A DNA stretch of 64,000 bases, from positions 1 through 64,000 of the forward strand of contig NXFV01002016.1 in assembly GCA_002803225.1 (NCBI GenBank). The letters run 5' to 3'. Below, piece by piece: positions 11,838 to 22,440 of this stretch (positions within the stretch are counted from its first letter, which is position 1; every line of letters starts with the position of its first letter). The notes below the pieces were generated by a model, which was given only the letters and a program-made list of their open reading frames with translations, did no database searches and was not told the origin of the DNA. This DNA comes from Gamarada debralockiae. Lineage: Eukaryota > Ascomycota > Leotiomycetes > Helotiales > Hyphodiscaceae. Made by a program: the position numbers and the translations under genes.

Positions 11838-12779
11838 ATGTCCAAAGCGGAATTCATCTTCGTCCCCGGCGCCTGGCACGGTCCAGACAGCTTCGAGCCA
11901 ACCACCTCCGCACTCAAAAAACTCGGCTACACCGTGCACGGCATCGATCTCCCCTCCGTCGGCGCAAATCCCCATCTGAAATCCTTCGCACCAGACGTCG
12001 AAGCCGTCAAATCTACTCTCAACAAAGTACTGTCTTCAGGAAAGGATGTTGTCATGCTGTATCATTCCTACGGCGGTGTGGTGGGCTCGGAGGCTTTGGC
12101 TGAGTATGTGAAAGATCTTGAAGGGGGAAGCAAAAAAGAGGGGTGGGGAAGCGTGAGGAGATTGGTGTATATTACTGCATTCGTACTCCCGGAGGGTGGG
12201 AGTTTAATGGCTGCGTTGGGATTTAAGCCGCTTCCTTGGTTTATTATTGATGTGAGTGAGAAGTTTATGATGCGGAGGGTTCAATATAGGATTGAGTACT
12301 GACATGTGTGCTTGGCAGGGAGATGAAGTCAGACCCAATACCCCAGACCAGATCTTCTACAACGACCTCTCCGCTGAAGTAGCGCAGAAGTGCATCGCGA
12401 CGCTGAAGCCTCACTCATATCCCACATTCTCTTCACAACTCACCGTTGCGCCCTGGAAAGTTATTCCTACTACCTAGTACGAACTCCTTCCTATTCCCTT
12501 TCTCCCAAGACGTTCCTACCCCTTTCCCCTTCCAATCTTCGGTACGTACTTCGATATGTGATTAGGAAGGGGAAGACTGACTAGTTGGTGAACAGTGTCC
12601 TCTGCGAAAAAGACGCCGCAATCCCAATCTCCGCCCAAGAAGGCATGGTCCAAACAGCACAGCAAGCAGCGCCGAAATCCTTCGACGTCGTGGAGCGATG
12701 CGATGCGAGTCATAGTCCTTTCATCAGCCAGCCCGAGTGGTTGGCTGAGAAGCTGGCGAAGGCTGCTGGAGGTGTTTGA
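11838..12779 (+). CDS. alpha/beta hydrolase (AB hydrolase-1/6 type)
   Basis: Three exons (11838-12251, 12319-12476, 12596-12779) with GTGAGT...GCAG and GTACGA...ACAG introns give 251 residues. The fold is complete: N-terminal strand and oxyanion turn (FVPGAWHGPDS), nucleophile elbow YHSYGG (about residue 75), acid in the EKDAAIP segment, and catalytic His in DASHSPF near the C-terminus. The family includes plant salicylate/methyl-ester hydrolase-like and fungal esterase-like enzymes. Substrate cannot be told. It is probably cytosolic since no signal peptide is visible. The reading frame closes perfectly over both introns. Confidence 0.9.
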
Positions 12780-13178
12780 TTTAGTCGAGAAAGGAGTTGA
12801 TCCGTTCAGGAAGTGGGTTTACTCCGGGATATCATGAATTCGCGACATAGCAACGGCGCAGATTCAAGGAGTGCAAGCAGAATTAAGTTTTGGGGAATAA
12901 TATATAAATTCTATACTCCTAGTCGTCCATTATGTTCCCGTGATTCATTGCTGAAGTCATCCATCTATCTGCTTTCCCTTGAATCTCATGAACAATAAGA
13001 TATTCTACAGAAAGCCGCCAGGGCATTTTCAAAGGAGAAACTCGACTAATGAAAACCCCAAGGCTATGCTTCGCTATACTCCACAAATGCCACACCGTGC
13101 CATGCTTATCAAATTGACCACCGCTATGCCGCTCATAATTTCAATCGCCATTTCGCATCAAGCTGCTATTCAGCAGAT
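12780..13178. other. convergent intergenic, no gene seen
   Basis: Four hundred bases between two convergent 3' ends (hydrolase and phosphatase). AT-rich, with TATATAAA-like and AATAAG tracts likely to serve 3' end formation. No gene. Confidence 0.5.
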
Positions 13179-14817
13179 TCAGTCAACGTTTCCGCAAACA
13201 TTTTTCCTGGCATAAAAGGATTCACTACCATCCATATTCTTCGCGCGATGCTGATGCTCGCCACCAATGCAGGGAATATTGTATTTCTCTTCCCACATCT
13301 TTCTCAACACCTCATAAAGGAAAGCGTATTGCTCGTAAGCCTGCACCATCGTAGGTCTCTGCATACGCAGCTGGTTGACACAGTCATATACCGGATCCGA
13401 ACCTCGGTTTGTTTTCTTGCATTCTTCATCCCAGTTCTCCCAAGCACCGCTCTGTAGCTCGCTCATGAGGAACTCCAGCGCAACAAATGTACCTGTTCGG
13501 CCTACACCAGCGCTGCAGTGGACCACTCTGGCATTCTCGGCCTCACCGTTCTTCTCGCGGGAGACCTGCATCAATTGGATGATCGACTCAACATTGTGCT
13601 CCTCCAATGCACCGAAATCGGGCCACGATGGATAGAGGTAATGGTAGATCGGCTTCTCCTCGTCTTTGCCATCGACAGTCATGATGAGTTTTCGTCCCTC
13701 AATGGTGGTACCTGGAATGTCTGGTAAGTTGGAATCAAAACGAACGGTAGCTCTGAAGCCCTCGCCTAGTTGATTCGTTTCGTTGATGATTATGGGTGGA
13801 GCATCGGCGGAGTGAGGGAAGTAGCGGTAGCATTTCTCCAACATCTTGCTTGGGTCGTTGGGCATTGGGGCATGGGTTGGGCTCAGCATGATGATGACTG
13901 CTGCGCTAGAGTTATAGGGAACTGCTAACTCATGCCAAATCATATGCCAAGTGTGATCCACGGTCTCAAGTTTCGGGCCTTGCATGCAGATGTACTTATC
14001 CTGGATGCCCTTCCTTAGGGAACTCTGTATCGTTGAGGTGGAGCTCAAGGTAACGGGTGACGCGTTGATGTAATCGTTGACTCCATCTGGAACTTGAAGC
14101 TTGATACGGTTATTGGCCCAAGGCTGAACATTGTTGTATCTGTCAAGAACAGGATCCGGGTCAAAACGCGCCCATTGGCCACCCCTCTCAGCCAGACGTT
14201 GGTCCTCGAGGCGCATGAGCTCATCGTACTTCTGGTGTGTTTCTTTCCCCAAGGTCAGCATAAATTGTATACCCCATGATCATAGACACTATACCTTCTG
14301 GAGTCAACTTCAAGAACTTAGGTATCTTATTGACCGCCGGCTCTGGTTCAACGATCTCTGGGCCATCCGGTTTGCCGAAGCAAGCGTCGTCCATCTGTGA
14401 TGTCCCACGCGCATGCATCGCAACGGACGTCTCAACAGCGGAGGTAGAACGTATAGAGGATCCGTGACCGCGCGCCATCTTCTTCAACCAACCAGGTGAT
14501 CTTCCTCGTGGCTTTGGGGATTCCTGCGCGTCGAGGTCCGGAGCCGCGACGGGTGACTCGCGCCGGCGGCGGAAAGCTCGTAATCTGTCCAGATTGACGA
14601 CAGCTCTTGAAGAGCGAGCGAGTCTATTAGAAGAGAAAAGGGCCAAATTAGGAGTGGGAGGTGTCCCGGTGTCAAGACGACTTCTTTCGATAACGGGAAG
14701 GGTTGGTGGCGGAAGTAAAGGAAACGTGACCAGGTTTGCTTTCTTCCAAAGAGCTGAGCGGCAGAAAAGAGTCCCGAGGAATAGCAAGACTGCAGTGAAT
14801 GAAAATGAGGTGCTCAA
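13179..14817 (-). CDS. protein tyrosine phosphatase, membrane-anchored
   Basis: Two exons (14817-14295 and 14242-13179) across a 52-bp intron (GTATAG donor, GCTGAC branch site, AAAG acceptor) give 528 residues. A hydrophobic N-terminal segment (about residues 5-20) suggests a signal anchor. Then comes a basic Ser/Arg-rich linker of about 120 residues and a classical PTP domain. The domain shows the substrate-loop DYINAS, a WPD loop (YPSWPDFG) and the P-loop HCSAGVGRTG at about residues 416-425 with Cys417 as nucleophile, followed by the Q-loop region (QRPTMVQAYEQY). All catalytic residues are present, so it should be active on phosphotyrosine. It resembles fungal PTPs of the Pyp/Ptp1 kind, with an unusual hydrophobic N-terminus. 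Confidence 0.92.
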
Positions 14818-15250
14818 GTGCTGCTGGGCAGGAAGTAATGGCGCTCCGCTTGTGAGAGGCTAGATGCATGCAGTGAAGGAATGCTCAAAGAAAAATCGAG
14901 GAAAGGAATGCGTAGAACTTTATGAGAGGTTCACGAAGTGTTAATTATTACTGTAGGGAAGCAAAAGAGTGCGAAGGAGGGTGGCGAAGTTGTAAAAGTG
15001 AAAGTGGAAAGTGGAAGAAGAAAAGTAGAGATGAAAGGGCTTGACTTCAAGGAATGAACGCCCTGTCTTTTCGATTCGATTTACAGGGATGCGTCGCCTA
15101 TGCAGATCGACCGCCACGACCCACTTGCGACTTCCCATTTTTGCCTCCTCTCCTCTCCTCTTCTGCTTACACGATCACTTCGAAAATTCCACCATTACTA
15201 TCTTCACCACTTCCTAAAAGTACAGGAGCAATGATAATTCGGAAGTGAAA
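14818..15250. promoter_or_regulatory. divergent promoter region, PTP and MRX7
   Basis: 433 bp separate the starts of the phosphatase (leftward) and MRX7 (rightward). It contains pyrimidine-rich CTCCTCTCCTCTTC tracts just upstream of MRX7, as is common in fungal leaders. No specific factor site is claimed. Confidence 0.35.
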
Positions 15251-15644
15251 ATGCTTTGGCTACGACTGTTCGAGGTACGATTCTCCTCACCAGGCCTCCC
15301 AAGCCCGCATACTAACTTCTCCTAGGTCTGGTTAACGACGAGAGTATGCTCTTCCCATAATACCTTAGATGTTAAAATTGAGCTCTAATAAACCCTCGCA
15401 GCTCCTTGCGAGTCCAACCTTCCATCGAGCTGTGCGCCGCGTCCATAAAAAGGTTCACGAAATCAGGCATGGGAAAGACCCTGCAGAAATGGGTGGCACA
15501 AACATAGACCGTGGGTTCCTCGCTCCATACGCGGAGGCCAGCGACTGATGGATTGTAGAGCCTGGTGGATCAGACCCGAGTCGATTTCTCAAATACTATA
15601 TGGAGGAACTAAAGGACCAGTTTCGCGGTCTAACGAAGAAATGA
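15251..15644 (+). CDS. MIOREX complex component 7-like small mitochondrial protein
   Basis: Four tiny coding exons (15251-15274, 15326-15343, 15402-15510, 15559-15644) with three introns of 48-58 bp, each with canonical borders and CTAAC/CTAAT/CTGAT branch sites, encode 78 residues. The centre reads LLASPTFHRAVRRVHKKVHE and the end SRFLKYYMEELKDQF, the hallmark pattern of the fungal Mrx7 family (MIOREX expressome at the mitochondrial ribosome). The second exon is only 18 nt (six codons), so most gene finders would miss this gene. Phase is consistent at all three junctions, which is strong internal support. Name assignment rests on pattern memory. Confidence 0.75.
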
Positions 15645-16557
15645 GGACCGAAGGACGATTTACGGGATGGCCGAGGCGACGTCTGAGGGTTGAGCTCGAG
15701 GATCGATTTCGTGGTTACGAAGGAACACACGAAACGGATGGAGATGACATGACTGAGATGGCTTAGGTTGATTGTGCAATATGGAACGATGCATTGGATT
15801 GACCGAGCATCCACATCAAATGGGATGGACATTGCTTGGAAGGTTGGATTGGGATTTAGGAAGGATCATACAAACTATACAGGTAGGAGTGCATTGGAAA
15901 AGTCGCATCAACGGGATCGGAGGGGGTCCTCACTTGGCGTTTGGGTTGAGACTAGGTACGGCCTTGCCTTTGTCTTTCCCGCCCCATGACATATATATTC
16001 AACTGCTCCATTCCTTCGTTCCTCGTTTCTCGCTACAGGTGGGTGTACAGACTGGTAGGTAAGCTTTTCTTTTCGAAGACTTCAGGATACTTTGCCAGAC
16101 CGGGCTTTAAATTGGGCTCTTTGACGATCTCTATGTCATTTGGCTCTCATTCAATCCGGAGATTAGGAGCTACGCTTATAACCAGACCGATGCCGCATCT
16201 CCATGCGTCGGAGCTTTCGGGCCTCAAGCGTGGACATACACAATGTCCCCTCATTTCCAAAGTTGCCACCGTGATTTTGTCCGAGAGGGTTCTCATATGA
16301 TTAGTTGGGGTTTTTGCTTCAAACCTTCAATCACTAAACACGATGAGAGGAATTTCGATAGGCAATTTTCATTCATTTACACAGCTAAAGCAAATGGTAT
16401 TTCTCGTAGTAATAAGCCATGCTAGTCCCACAATCCAATCAAACGCCCGTCAGGATCCTTCCCTGCTCTATCATGATGCATGCACTCATTCAAACGCCTG
16501 GCAAATGCCTTTTCCGTCCCATCTGACGCTATGCTCACCATTCCATAACATCAAAGA
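15645..16557. other. intergenic, no gene seen
   Basis: About 900 bases between MRX7 and the end of the frq region. Overlapping short frames on the plus strand (15768-16425) show no domain and shift frame freely. Probably 3' UTR sequence of both neighbours. Confidence 0.45.
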
Positions 16558-16727
16558 TCAATCAAGTTCAATATCCCCACTACTGTCCGATCCAGCGCTT
16601 GAGAATCCACTTCCACCAACTGTTGCGGCCGAACTTCCAGCGGGTAACTCCTCCATCAGTCTTCGACTCGCCTGTACCTCGAACTCCTCTTTTCGTGCGG
16701 CCACAGTCTTAGGATCGACTCGGCATG
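16558..16727 (-). pseudogene. out-of-frame conserved C-terminal tail of FREQUENCY
   Basis: Directly after the TAG that closes the long frq frame (16728-16730), the neighbouring frame continues for about 55 codons. It reads RVDPKTVAARKEEF, then MEELPAGSSAATVGGSGF, and ends at 16558. This is what the C-terminus of fungal FRQ proteins looks like. Dropping or adding one base near 16728-16731 would join it to the acidic region. No intron of plausible size exists there. Confidence 0.7.
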
Positions 16728-19611
16728 CTACATGTCGATGCACTCATCGCTGTCATCATCGTCATCATCATCTTCGTCATCTGGCATCTCGCCTGAATCT
16801 TCCATCTTCTCCATCGAATCTTGAGCCGGAGGTAAAGTTGGAATACATCCAGAAATCGACTTGTATGATCTTGGTACGAAAGATCTCCGCCCTCGCAAAT
16901 GAGATATTCCAGAGAAAGAGGAGGAGCTACTGAAATCCGAACCTGTATCAGAGCTGGATAGGGTAGTATAGTAGCCCAACGGCGCAGGTAATGCAGAAGG
17001 TTCCAGCCTGGCGAATTGGGCGGAGAGAATCTCGGTTTGTACTGGGAGATACTCTGCTGGTTGTGCCTTTGGAGGAGACGAGGCATACGGGGAAGCTAAA
17101 CCAGACGTGATGATCTCTTCAGAATTGGCATGCTCCCATTTCTGGAATGTCTCGAGTGGGGATTTCGGAATCGTGTGGAGAAATTTCCTTGAACTCGGAC
17201 CCGGTGCAGAGAATTTAGACAGTTTGGCTTGCGCGTGGTTATCAAGTATTGTCCGCCGGGTTTCCACTCTCAATACAAAATGATCTGCGGGTTGAGTTCC
17301 GCCGAGGCCGCTGGCACTGAAATCCATCGGAGATTTTGCTGGAGCAGAACGGCTGGACGCCCATTCCAGGGAGATGTCGAGATCGCTGTCTTCATCGACG
17401 ACTAAATCGGGAGTCTTCGACCTCGTTTCGCTAGTCTGGAAAATATCTGGTCCCTTTGAGTAATCCTTGAATGGCCTGAACGGCAACAGAGATCCTGATG
17501 GAGTCCTCGAAATGTTTGGAGCGCCCATTCTTGAGTTGCAGCCTAAGGCATCCTGAGTGTGATTGCTGTAACCGTCCTTGCCGACTGCAGTCTGATGAAA
17601 AGGGGTACTAATAGTTCCCCGGTCGCCAGATAAGTCCGTACAAAATTGCGCACCGCTGTAAAAAACGATCGGACCGTCATCACGTCGTCGTGCTCTATGT
17701 CCTGATATTGAATGTGACCCTCGACTTCGTAAACGAGGAACTCGAAAAACTCTTCCTGTCCCGCTTTCATCCGCATATCCGTCACCATAGCCAAATGGAG
17801 ATTCGCTCTCGCCGTAAGAAGTCAATTCGTCAGATGAAGATCCCCGGTGATGGAACAAAGGCTTATAGGCAAGGGGATTTTGTTGTGTAGTCCTCGACGA
17901 TGGATTGCGGTCGCTGATGTCGATAGGAACGGAGGCGAATCTTCCGACATCGGTCTTGCGCCTCTTGCGGTCAGCTTCATCTAGGCTGTCGCTGTCCATA
18001 GGAGATCTGTTTTGTCCACTGCTAGCATCGCTGTCACTGCTAAATCGCGTGCCATCGATTCCTCCCCTCCATCGAATTTTCCTCCCATCCCGAGACAACT
18101 GGAATCTATCACTCACATCTGCCACAGCTGATCGTACAAAATCTGGAGTGACATTGATAATATGCAGTTGAGCCATGTTGATGAGTAGATTCAAATATAT
18201 CCATCCGTCTCCATCAGCTTCAACGTCGCCAGGGATTCCACGTTCGAAGCTGGTTGTTGAGAGACCTAAATGGCGAATATATTCCACGTTGTCAGATGGA
18301 ATCTGAGCACGATCCGGGTCCAGATCAAGAGGCCTAGTAGGCCTTTGCTCAAGGGAAGATTCCGGGCTCCCATCAGCTGTAGAATCTGATAATTCCCCCG
18401 AATCATTCGTCTCGTGGCTTGAGTCGTCCGCCAGCTTTACTGGCATTTTGGTGTCGACTTCCATCTCATATGGCAAGATATGTGCTTCACGAACACCTTC
18501 CACAGACGATGGTTTCGAACTTGCTGCACGGTCAGCCATTGCTGCAAATTCAGACGCTTCCTGCTGCTGCAATAGCTGACTATGCGCTCCAACAGCAGAT
18601 CCTTTCTTGCCAGTAAAAAGTTGCTCGAGACGCCGTACCACGATCTTCTTCTTCTGTCTCTCTGTCATATCCAGAGAGTGCTTCGGTAACAGACCCTCGG
18701 GGATATTCGACTGAACGTTCTGGGCTTTGGGATTCTGCTGATTGTGGACAGTTCGATCTGCGCCTATTCGATTGAGGGTGAAAGTCGACGTGGGTCCAGA
18801 ATTGGACATCGACGCATACGCTGAATCAACAGGCCGTGACATTGAAGAGGACAAGGACGTGTTCTTGGAGGGCACAAAAGTATGATGGTGTGTGCTTCTT
18901 GGTAGGAGTTTGGGACTCGTGTCTGACGAGCCATCGAGACTTGCAGCAAAGCTACGCAGAGTTTCCTCTAATTCTCTCTTTTTCTTGGCGGGGAGGCCGT
19001 GGATTTTAATCTCGAAGAGCTTGTCCTTCTCAAGATGCTCGCTATAGGACGTCTCATACTTTATTAACCTTTCCTTCAACTTTCTATTTTCTATTGTCAG
19101 ATCGTCGATCACACTCCGAAAGTCTTCCGCGCTACTACCATTAGTGGCTGAATGCGGGATTCCTGGTATGGGATAGTGCTGGCCAGGATGCAGATGTGGG
19201 CTTGATTCGGATATAATATTCGATGTATTGGAGCTATTATGCTGGCGAAGGAAGTACGGGGTTCCATCTTGCAGAGAATATTTATTAGTGATCCTGTCAA
19301 GTAGCAACTTGTAGAAATAATGAGGATAACCCACCGTCTATAAAGCCTTGATCCAGATTGATTTCGGGACGCTTGTTGGATCGATTGAACCAGTTTCCGG
19401 AGGACTCTCCTGCGTCATTGCTTTCGTCTGAGGTCTTTGTGGTTAGTGATACGACGGAAGAGGGGGGTTCCTCCTCTCTTTTTGGTCTTTTACTCGACAC
19501 GGTCTGCGCAGCAGCGCGACCTGAGGATTTCGGTAATCCATCATGGCGGAGGCAGACTGAGAGATGCGCCGGAGGTCTTCGAGGATGAGGCGACTGCGGA
19601 TTCGTCTGCAT
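16728..19611 (-). CDS. frq: circadian clock protein FREQUENCY (C-terminal tail out of frame)
   Basis: Two exons (19611-19335, 19267-16728) over a 67-bp intron (GTGGGT...GCAAG) encode 938 residues. Recognised by the N-terminal Arg/Pro-rich start, the coiled coil (NRKLKERLIKYE, residues about 160-190) and the FEIKIHGLPAKKKRELEE block. Other matching features are Ser/Thr-rich regions, the VRSAVADVSDRFQLSRDGRKIRW core, a KRRK nuclear signal and a very acidic C-terminal run. FRQ binds FRH and CK1 and represses the White Collar complex in the clock feedback loop. The frame ends at DECIDM, whereas a family-like tail sits one base out of frame just downstream. This suggests a natural truncation or a sequence error. 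The gene is otherwise free of stops. Confidence 0.93.
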
Positions 19612-20840
19612 TGTCGGTAGTTATGATGTATAGTTATTTGAGGCTCTTTCGTTGCTCGTCCTCATTATTGCAGGGTCGAGAAGTAAGACGGCCGCATGTA
19701 AAAATCACCCCTCCAAAGTTGTATCTCAATGTGGACGGATGCAAGCTCCAAGCTCCCTAAGCGGAATAGATGCGCACTTGCTGTAGTCTTTTTGTGCGTG
19801 AATGGCACTTGATAAGAATGTATGTTATTCGATGTGGGGATTGAAGTGATGTGGACTGTAAGGTCGACAGAGGGGGAGTTAAACGGTAGAAGGTTCCGTG
19901 CATATCAGATAACCATTTCGGGCACTTGCGAAGCGTATAATTTAGAATCGAATTTCGGAATCGAGATCGCAGGTTTTGATTTGAGTGAAATCGCGGATGT
20001 ACAGACGGAGTCAACAAACTAAAGTGAGTGTGGCAGAGAATTGAGAGCAGGCTGTGGCGAATGGTGTCCGGGCGCTGTCATCTCGATGTCCTCGATGGCC
20101 ATTCGATCGTAGAAAGAATAGAGAGTGGCAGGATCAGTGTGGTCCATGAGGTGCTGCGACCCCTTCTGACGGAGTGAGACCGCAGCTATCTCTAGTGGTG
20201 AGGAATTTTAAGGAGGGACCTCCGCGATCGAAGAAACACAGAAGAATCTGGATTTTAAGGCCCTTTGGACCCTTCAAACGTATGACGGTCCGGGCTTTTG
20301 CCTTTTGCCAAGGGACCCTGCGGAAGATGGGTCCGAATTAACGTCATATTTTCAGGGTCGTCTTTGTAATAGCGAATGGGGGTTCAGGGCCTGGTTAAAG
20401 GATTGCTCTGAAGCTGATCCGAGTTGATGAAATCCGATGGTCATGGACTTCTTTACCGAGAAATCGGGGTCCTGGCCATCGGAGCTATTTGATAGGTCGA
20501 TGGCTGCCGCATAATCCGCAAATAACGGGAAGTAGCTGGAAGGAGCTTAGTCGTACTTGAGGTCAGACATGTCACATGGACAATAACCACGTGGATTAGG
20601 GCTAATCGTCAAGTTCCGGAGCATCGGTCCGATGTTTACAGCTAGTATGTAGCGCAGTTGACAGTTGCATAGCATTCTAGCATTCTAAGTATTTGAGTTA
20701 CTGTGTGTTCCTAGCTAGTGGCCTCACTCAAATACTCGACTAATCTGCTTTATAAGGTCCAGAATGAAACCTGGAGAGAGGAAGACTTGACAAAGCCACC
20801 TATGTAAGATTTGTCGAATACGAATCCTCAACCAGTACCC
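19612..20840 (-). promoter_or_regulatory. frq upstream region
   Basis: About 1.2 kb separate the frq start from the transposon relic. In Neurospora this interval holds a long leader with uORFs, the clock box and light-response elements with paired GATN motifs. Here several GATC/TCGAT clusters occur (TCGATG twice in 20081-20098, GCGATCGA at 20226-20233), but none can be called a White Collar site by eye. No other gene is seen. Confidence 0.35.
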
Positions 20841-20854
20841 TACTCTCCCCCCTA

Positions 20855-20925
20855 AATAAACTCTATTCCCATCCCTTTACAAGGGTTGAAGCAGGGGGGT
20901 TCTACAGGGGTTTCTGGCCAATCAA
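20855..20925 (+). repeat. left inverted terminal repeat of transposon
   Basis: Begins AATAAACTCTATTCCC and ends GGGGTTTCTGGCCAATCAA. It pairs with 22344-22414 with only a few mismatches, mostly transitions. Confidence 0.9.
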
Positions 20926-21036
20926 CTACTTGGATCCTTCTAGAATCAGTCTCACGCGCAGGCTCTCTGCCGGCAGAAAAAACCAGCTCACAGTACCTAA
21001 AAAAAATAAAGCTATTCAGACTTTTGCTTGAACACC

Positions 21037-22190
21037 ATGGATATCAGCGCACTTATTGAGATACCAGACTCTCAAGAGCCTACCCCTTTACCTTCTAAAG
21101 CCTCTACATAGCCTCGGGACTCTCAAAATGGGCCTAGGCCCTCTCGTGAGTCTTCTACTGAGTCTGAGAACTCTTTAATTGCTCAATTTCTACTCTCCCA
21201 AAAAGAGTACACCTCTCAGACTATTCGCAGCGACCGCATTAGAATCAAGACTGCCCTTGACTTTAATATCCCTCTTGACGAAATAACTAAGTACGGATAT
21301 ACACGCAACCAAATCCTTTAGGCAAAACGATGCCATCGTCTTACACCTCAAAAGAAAGGCAATTGTGGGAGGAAATCTAATATTACTACCCCTCAACGAC
21401 GACGTCTTAAAGAATGATGGCTCCTCCAATTGCCTTCCCACCGGCATATATCCTTTAGACATATACTAGAGCTTACGCAAGAGCTTGGCTTAGAAGACTA
21501 TAGTTCTATGTCAATTGGGATAGCATTTAAGCTTTTAGGGTATGGCAGGAGAGTTGCTAAGAGGAAGGGGTTCTCTGATGACCCTAAAGTCATGTAAGAA
21601 CGCTTGGATTTTGCTAGTTGGGGGATTACTTAGTCAAGAGAGCGCTTGAATAGGCAAATATTCTCTGATGAAGTATGAGCACGTGGAGGGGCAAATACAC
21701 AATCATACGTCACTATCAAGGAAGACAGCAGTGATAGGTATAATCCTGAGTGCGTTTAGTACAAATACTCTAAGCTACTAGCTTGGATGTTCCATGGCAT
21801 AATTGTGATGGGAGAGAAGGGCCTTGCTATGTTTTGGGAGAGGGAATGGGGGAGTATGGACTTGTACAAGTACGATGCTATCATCCTCAATAATATTCAA
21901 GCTTCCTGGCAGTTAATGAGGGGCATGGATTTGTTTGGATGCAAGATAATGCTTCTTGCAACAGGTCTAAGGAAACCCAGGAAAACCTAAGGCTTCGATG
22001 TATCCCTTATATCTAATAGCCACGCTATTCCCTTGATCTCAATCCTATTGAGCACGGCTGGAGCTGGATGAAGAGATATATTCAAAGACGGTATTACGCT
22101 GTGTACTATGATGCTGCTAGGATCCCTATTGGAAGCTCAAGAGGATTATTTGGGAGGTATAGAAGGCTGTTCCTAAAGATTATATTAAGT
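21037..22190 (+). pseudogene. broken Tc1/mariner transposase
   Basis: From an ATG at 21037 one frame can be followed for about 300 codons through roughly ten stops (TAG, TAA, TGA), most of which look like former CAG, CAA or TGG codons. An N-terminal helix-turn-helix part precedes the DDE domain. Visible pieces are IFSDEV (first Asp), WMFHGII and FWEREWG, then a frameshift into MQDNASC (second Asp), then LDLNPIEHGWSWMKRYIQ (third acidic residue). It cannot make a functional enzyme. The stop spectrum is the RIP signature (CpA to TpA on either strand). Confidence 0.88.
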
Positions 22191-22343
22191 CTTTGTACAA
22201 TACTTAGTAGGATAGGTACTATGCTGTGATTAAGGCAAAGGGAGGGCCTACAAGATACTGATTACCGCATTAGGAAAGCTGTCAGTAAAGCGGTGAACAA
22301 TTCAAGCCTTTGTATACATATAACTCTAGAAGATTCTGTCTAA

Positions 22344-22414
22344 TTGATTGGTCAGAAACCCCTGTAGAACCCCCTTACTTCAACACTTGTAAAGGGGTGG
22401 GAATAGAGTTTATT
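22344..22414 (-). repeat. right inverted terminal repeat of transposon
   Basis: Reverse complement of 20855-20925 with few differences, including the shared GGGGTTCTACAGGGGTTTCT core. Confidence 0.9.
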
Positions 22415-22440
22415 AAGAAGAGGGAGGGGGGGAAGTGTCG

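Larger units (their letters stand above)
20841..22440 (+). mobile_element. RIP-degraded Tc1/mariner-type DNA transposon relic
   Basis: A 1.6-kb element has near-perfect 71-bp inverted terminal repeats (20855-20925 and 22344-22414) around one broken transposase. The outer flanks beyond the repeats are partly alike (CCCCCC-rich), so true ends are uncertain by about 20 bp and no target duplication was fixed. The size, ITRs and the DLNPIEH-type catalytic block place it in the fungal Tc1/mariner (Fot1/Pogo-like or Tc1-like) group. The element lies 1.2 kb upstream of frq. Confidence 0.9.

Noticed and set aside
16700..16760. Possible small intron rescuing the frq tail
   Set aside because: The only GT...AG pair near the frame break would span about a dozen bases, far below the size of fungal introns.
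19612..20840. Candidate light-response elements in the frq promoter
   Set aside because: GATC/CGAT clusters are present but spacing does not clearly match the known paired motif; not called as sites.
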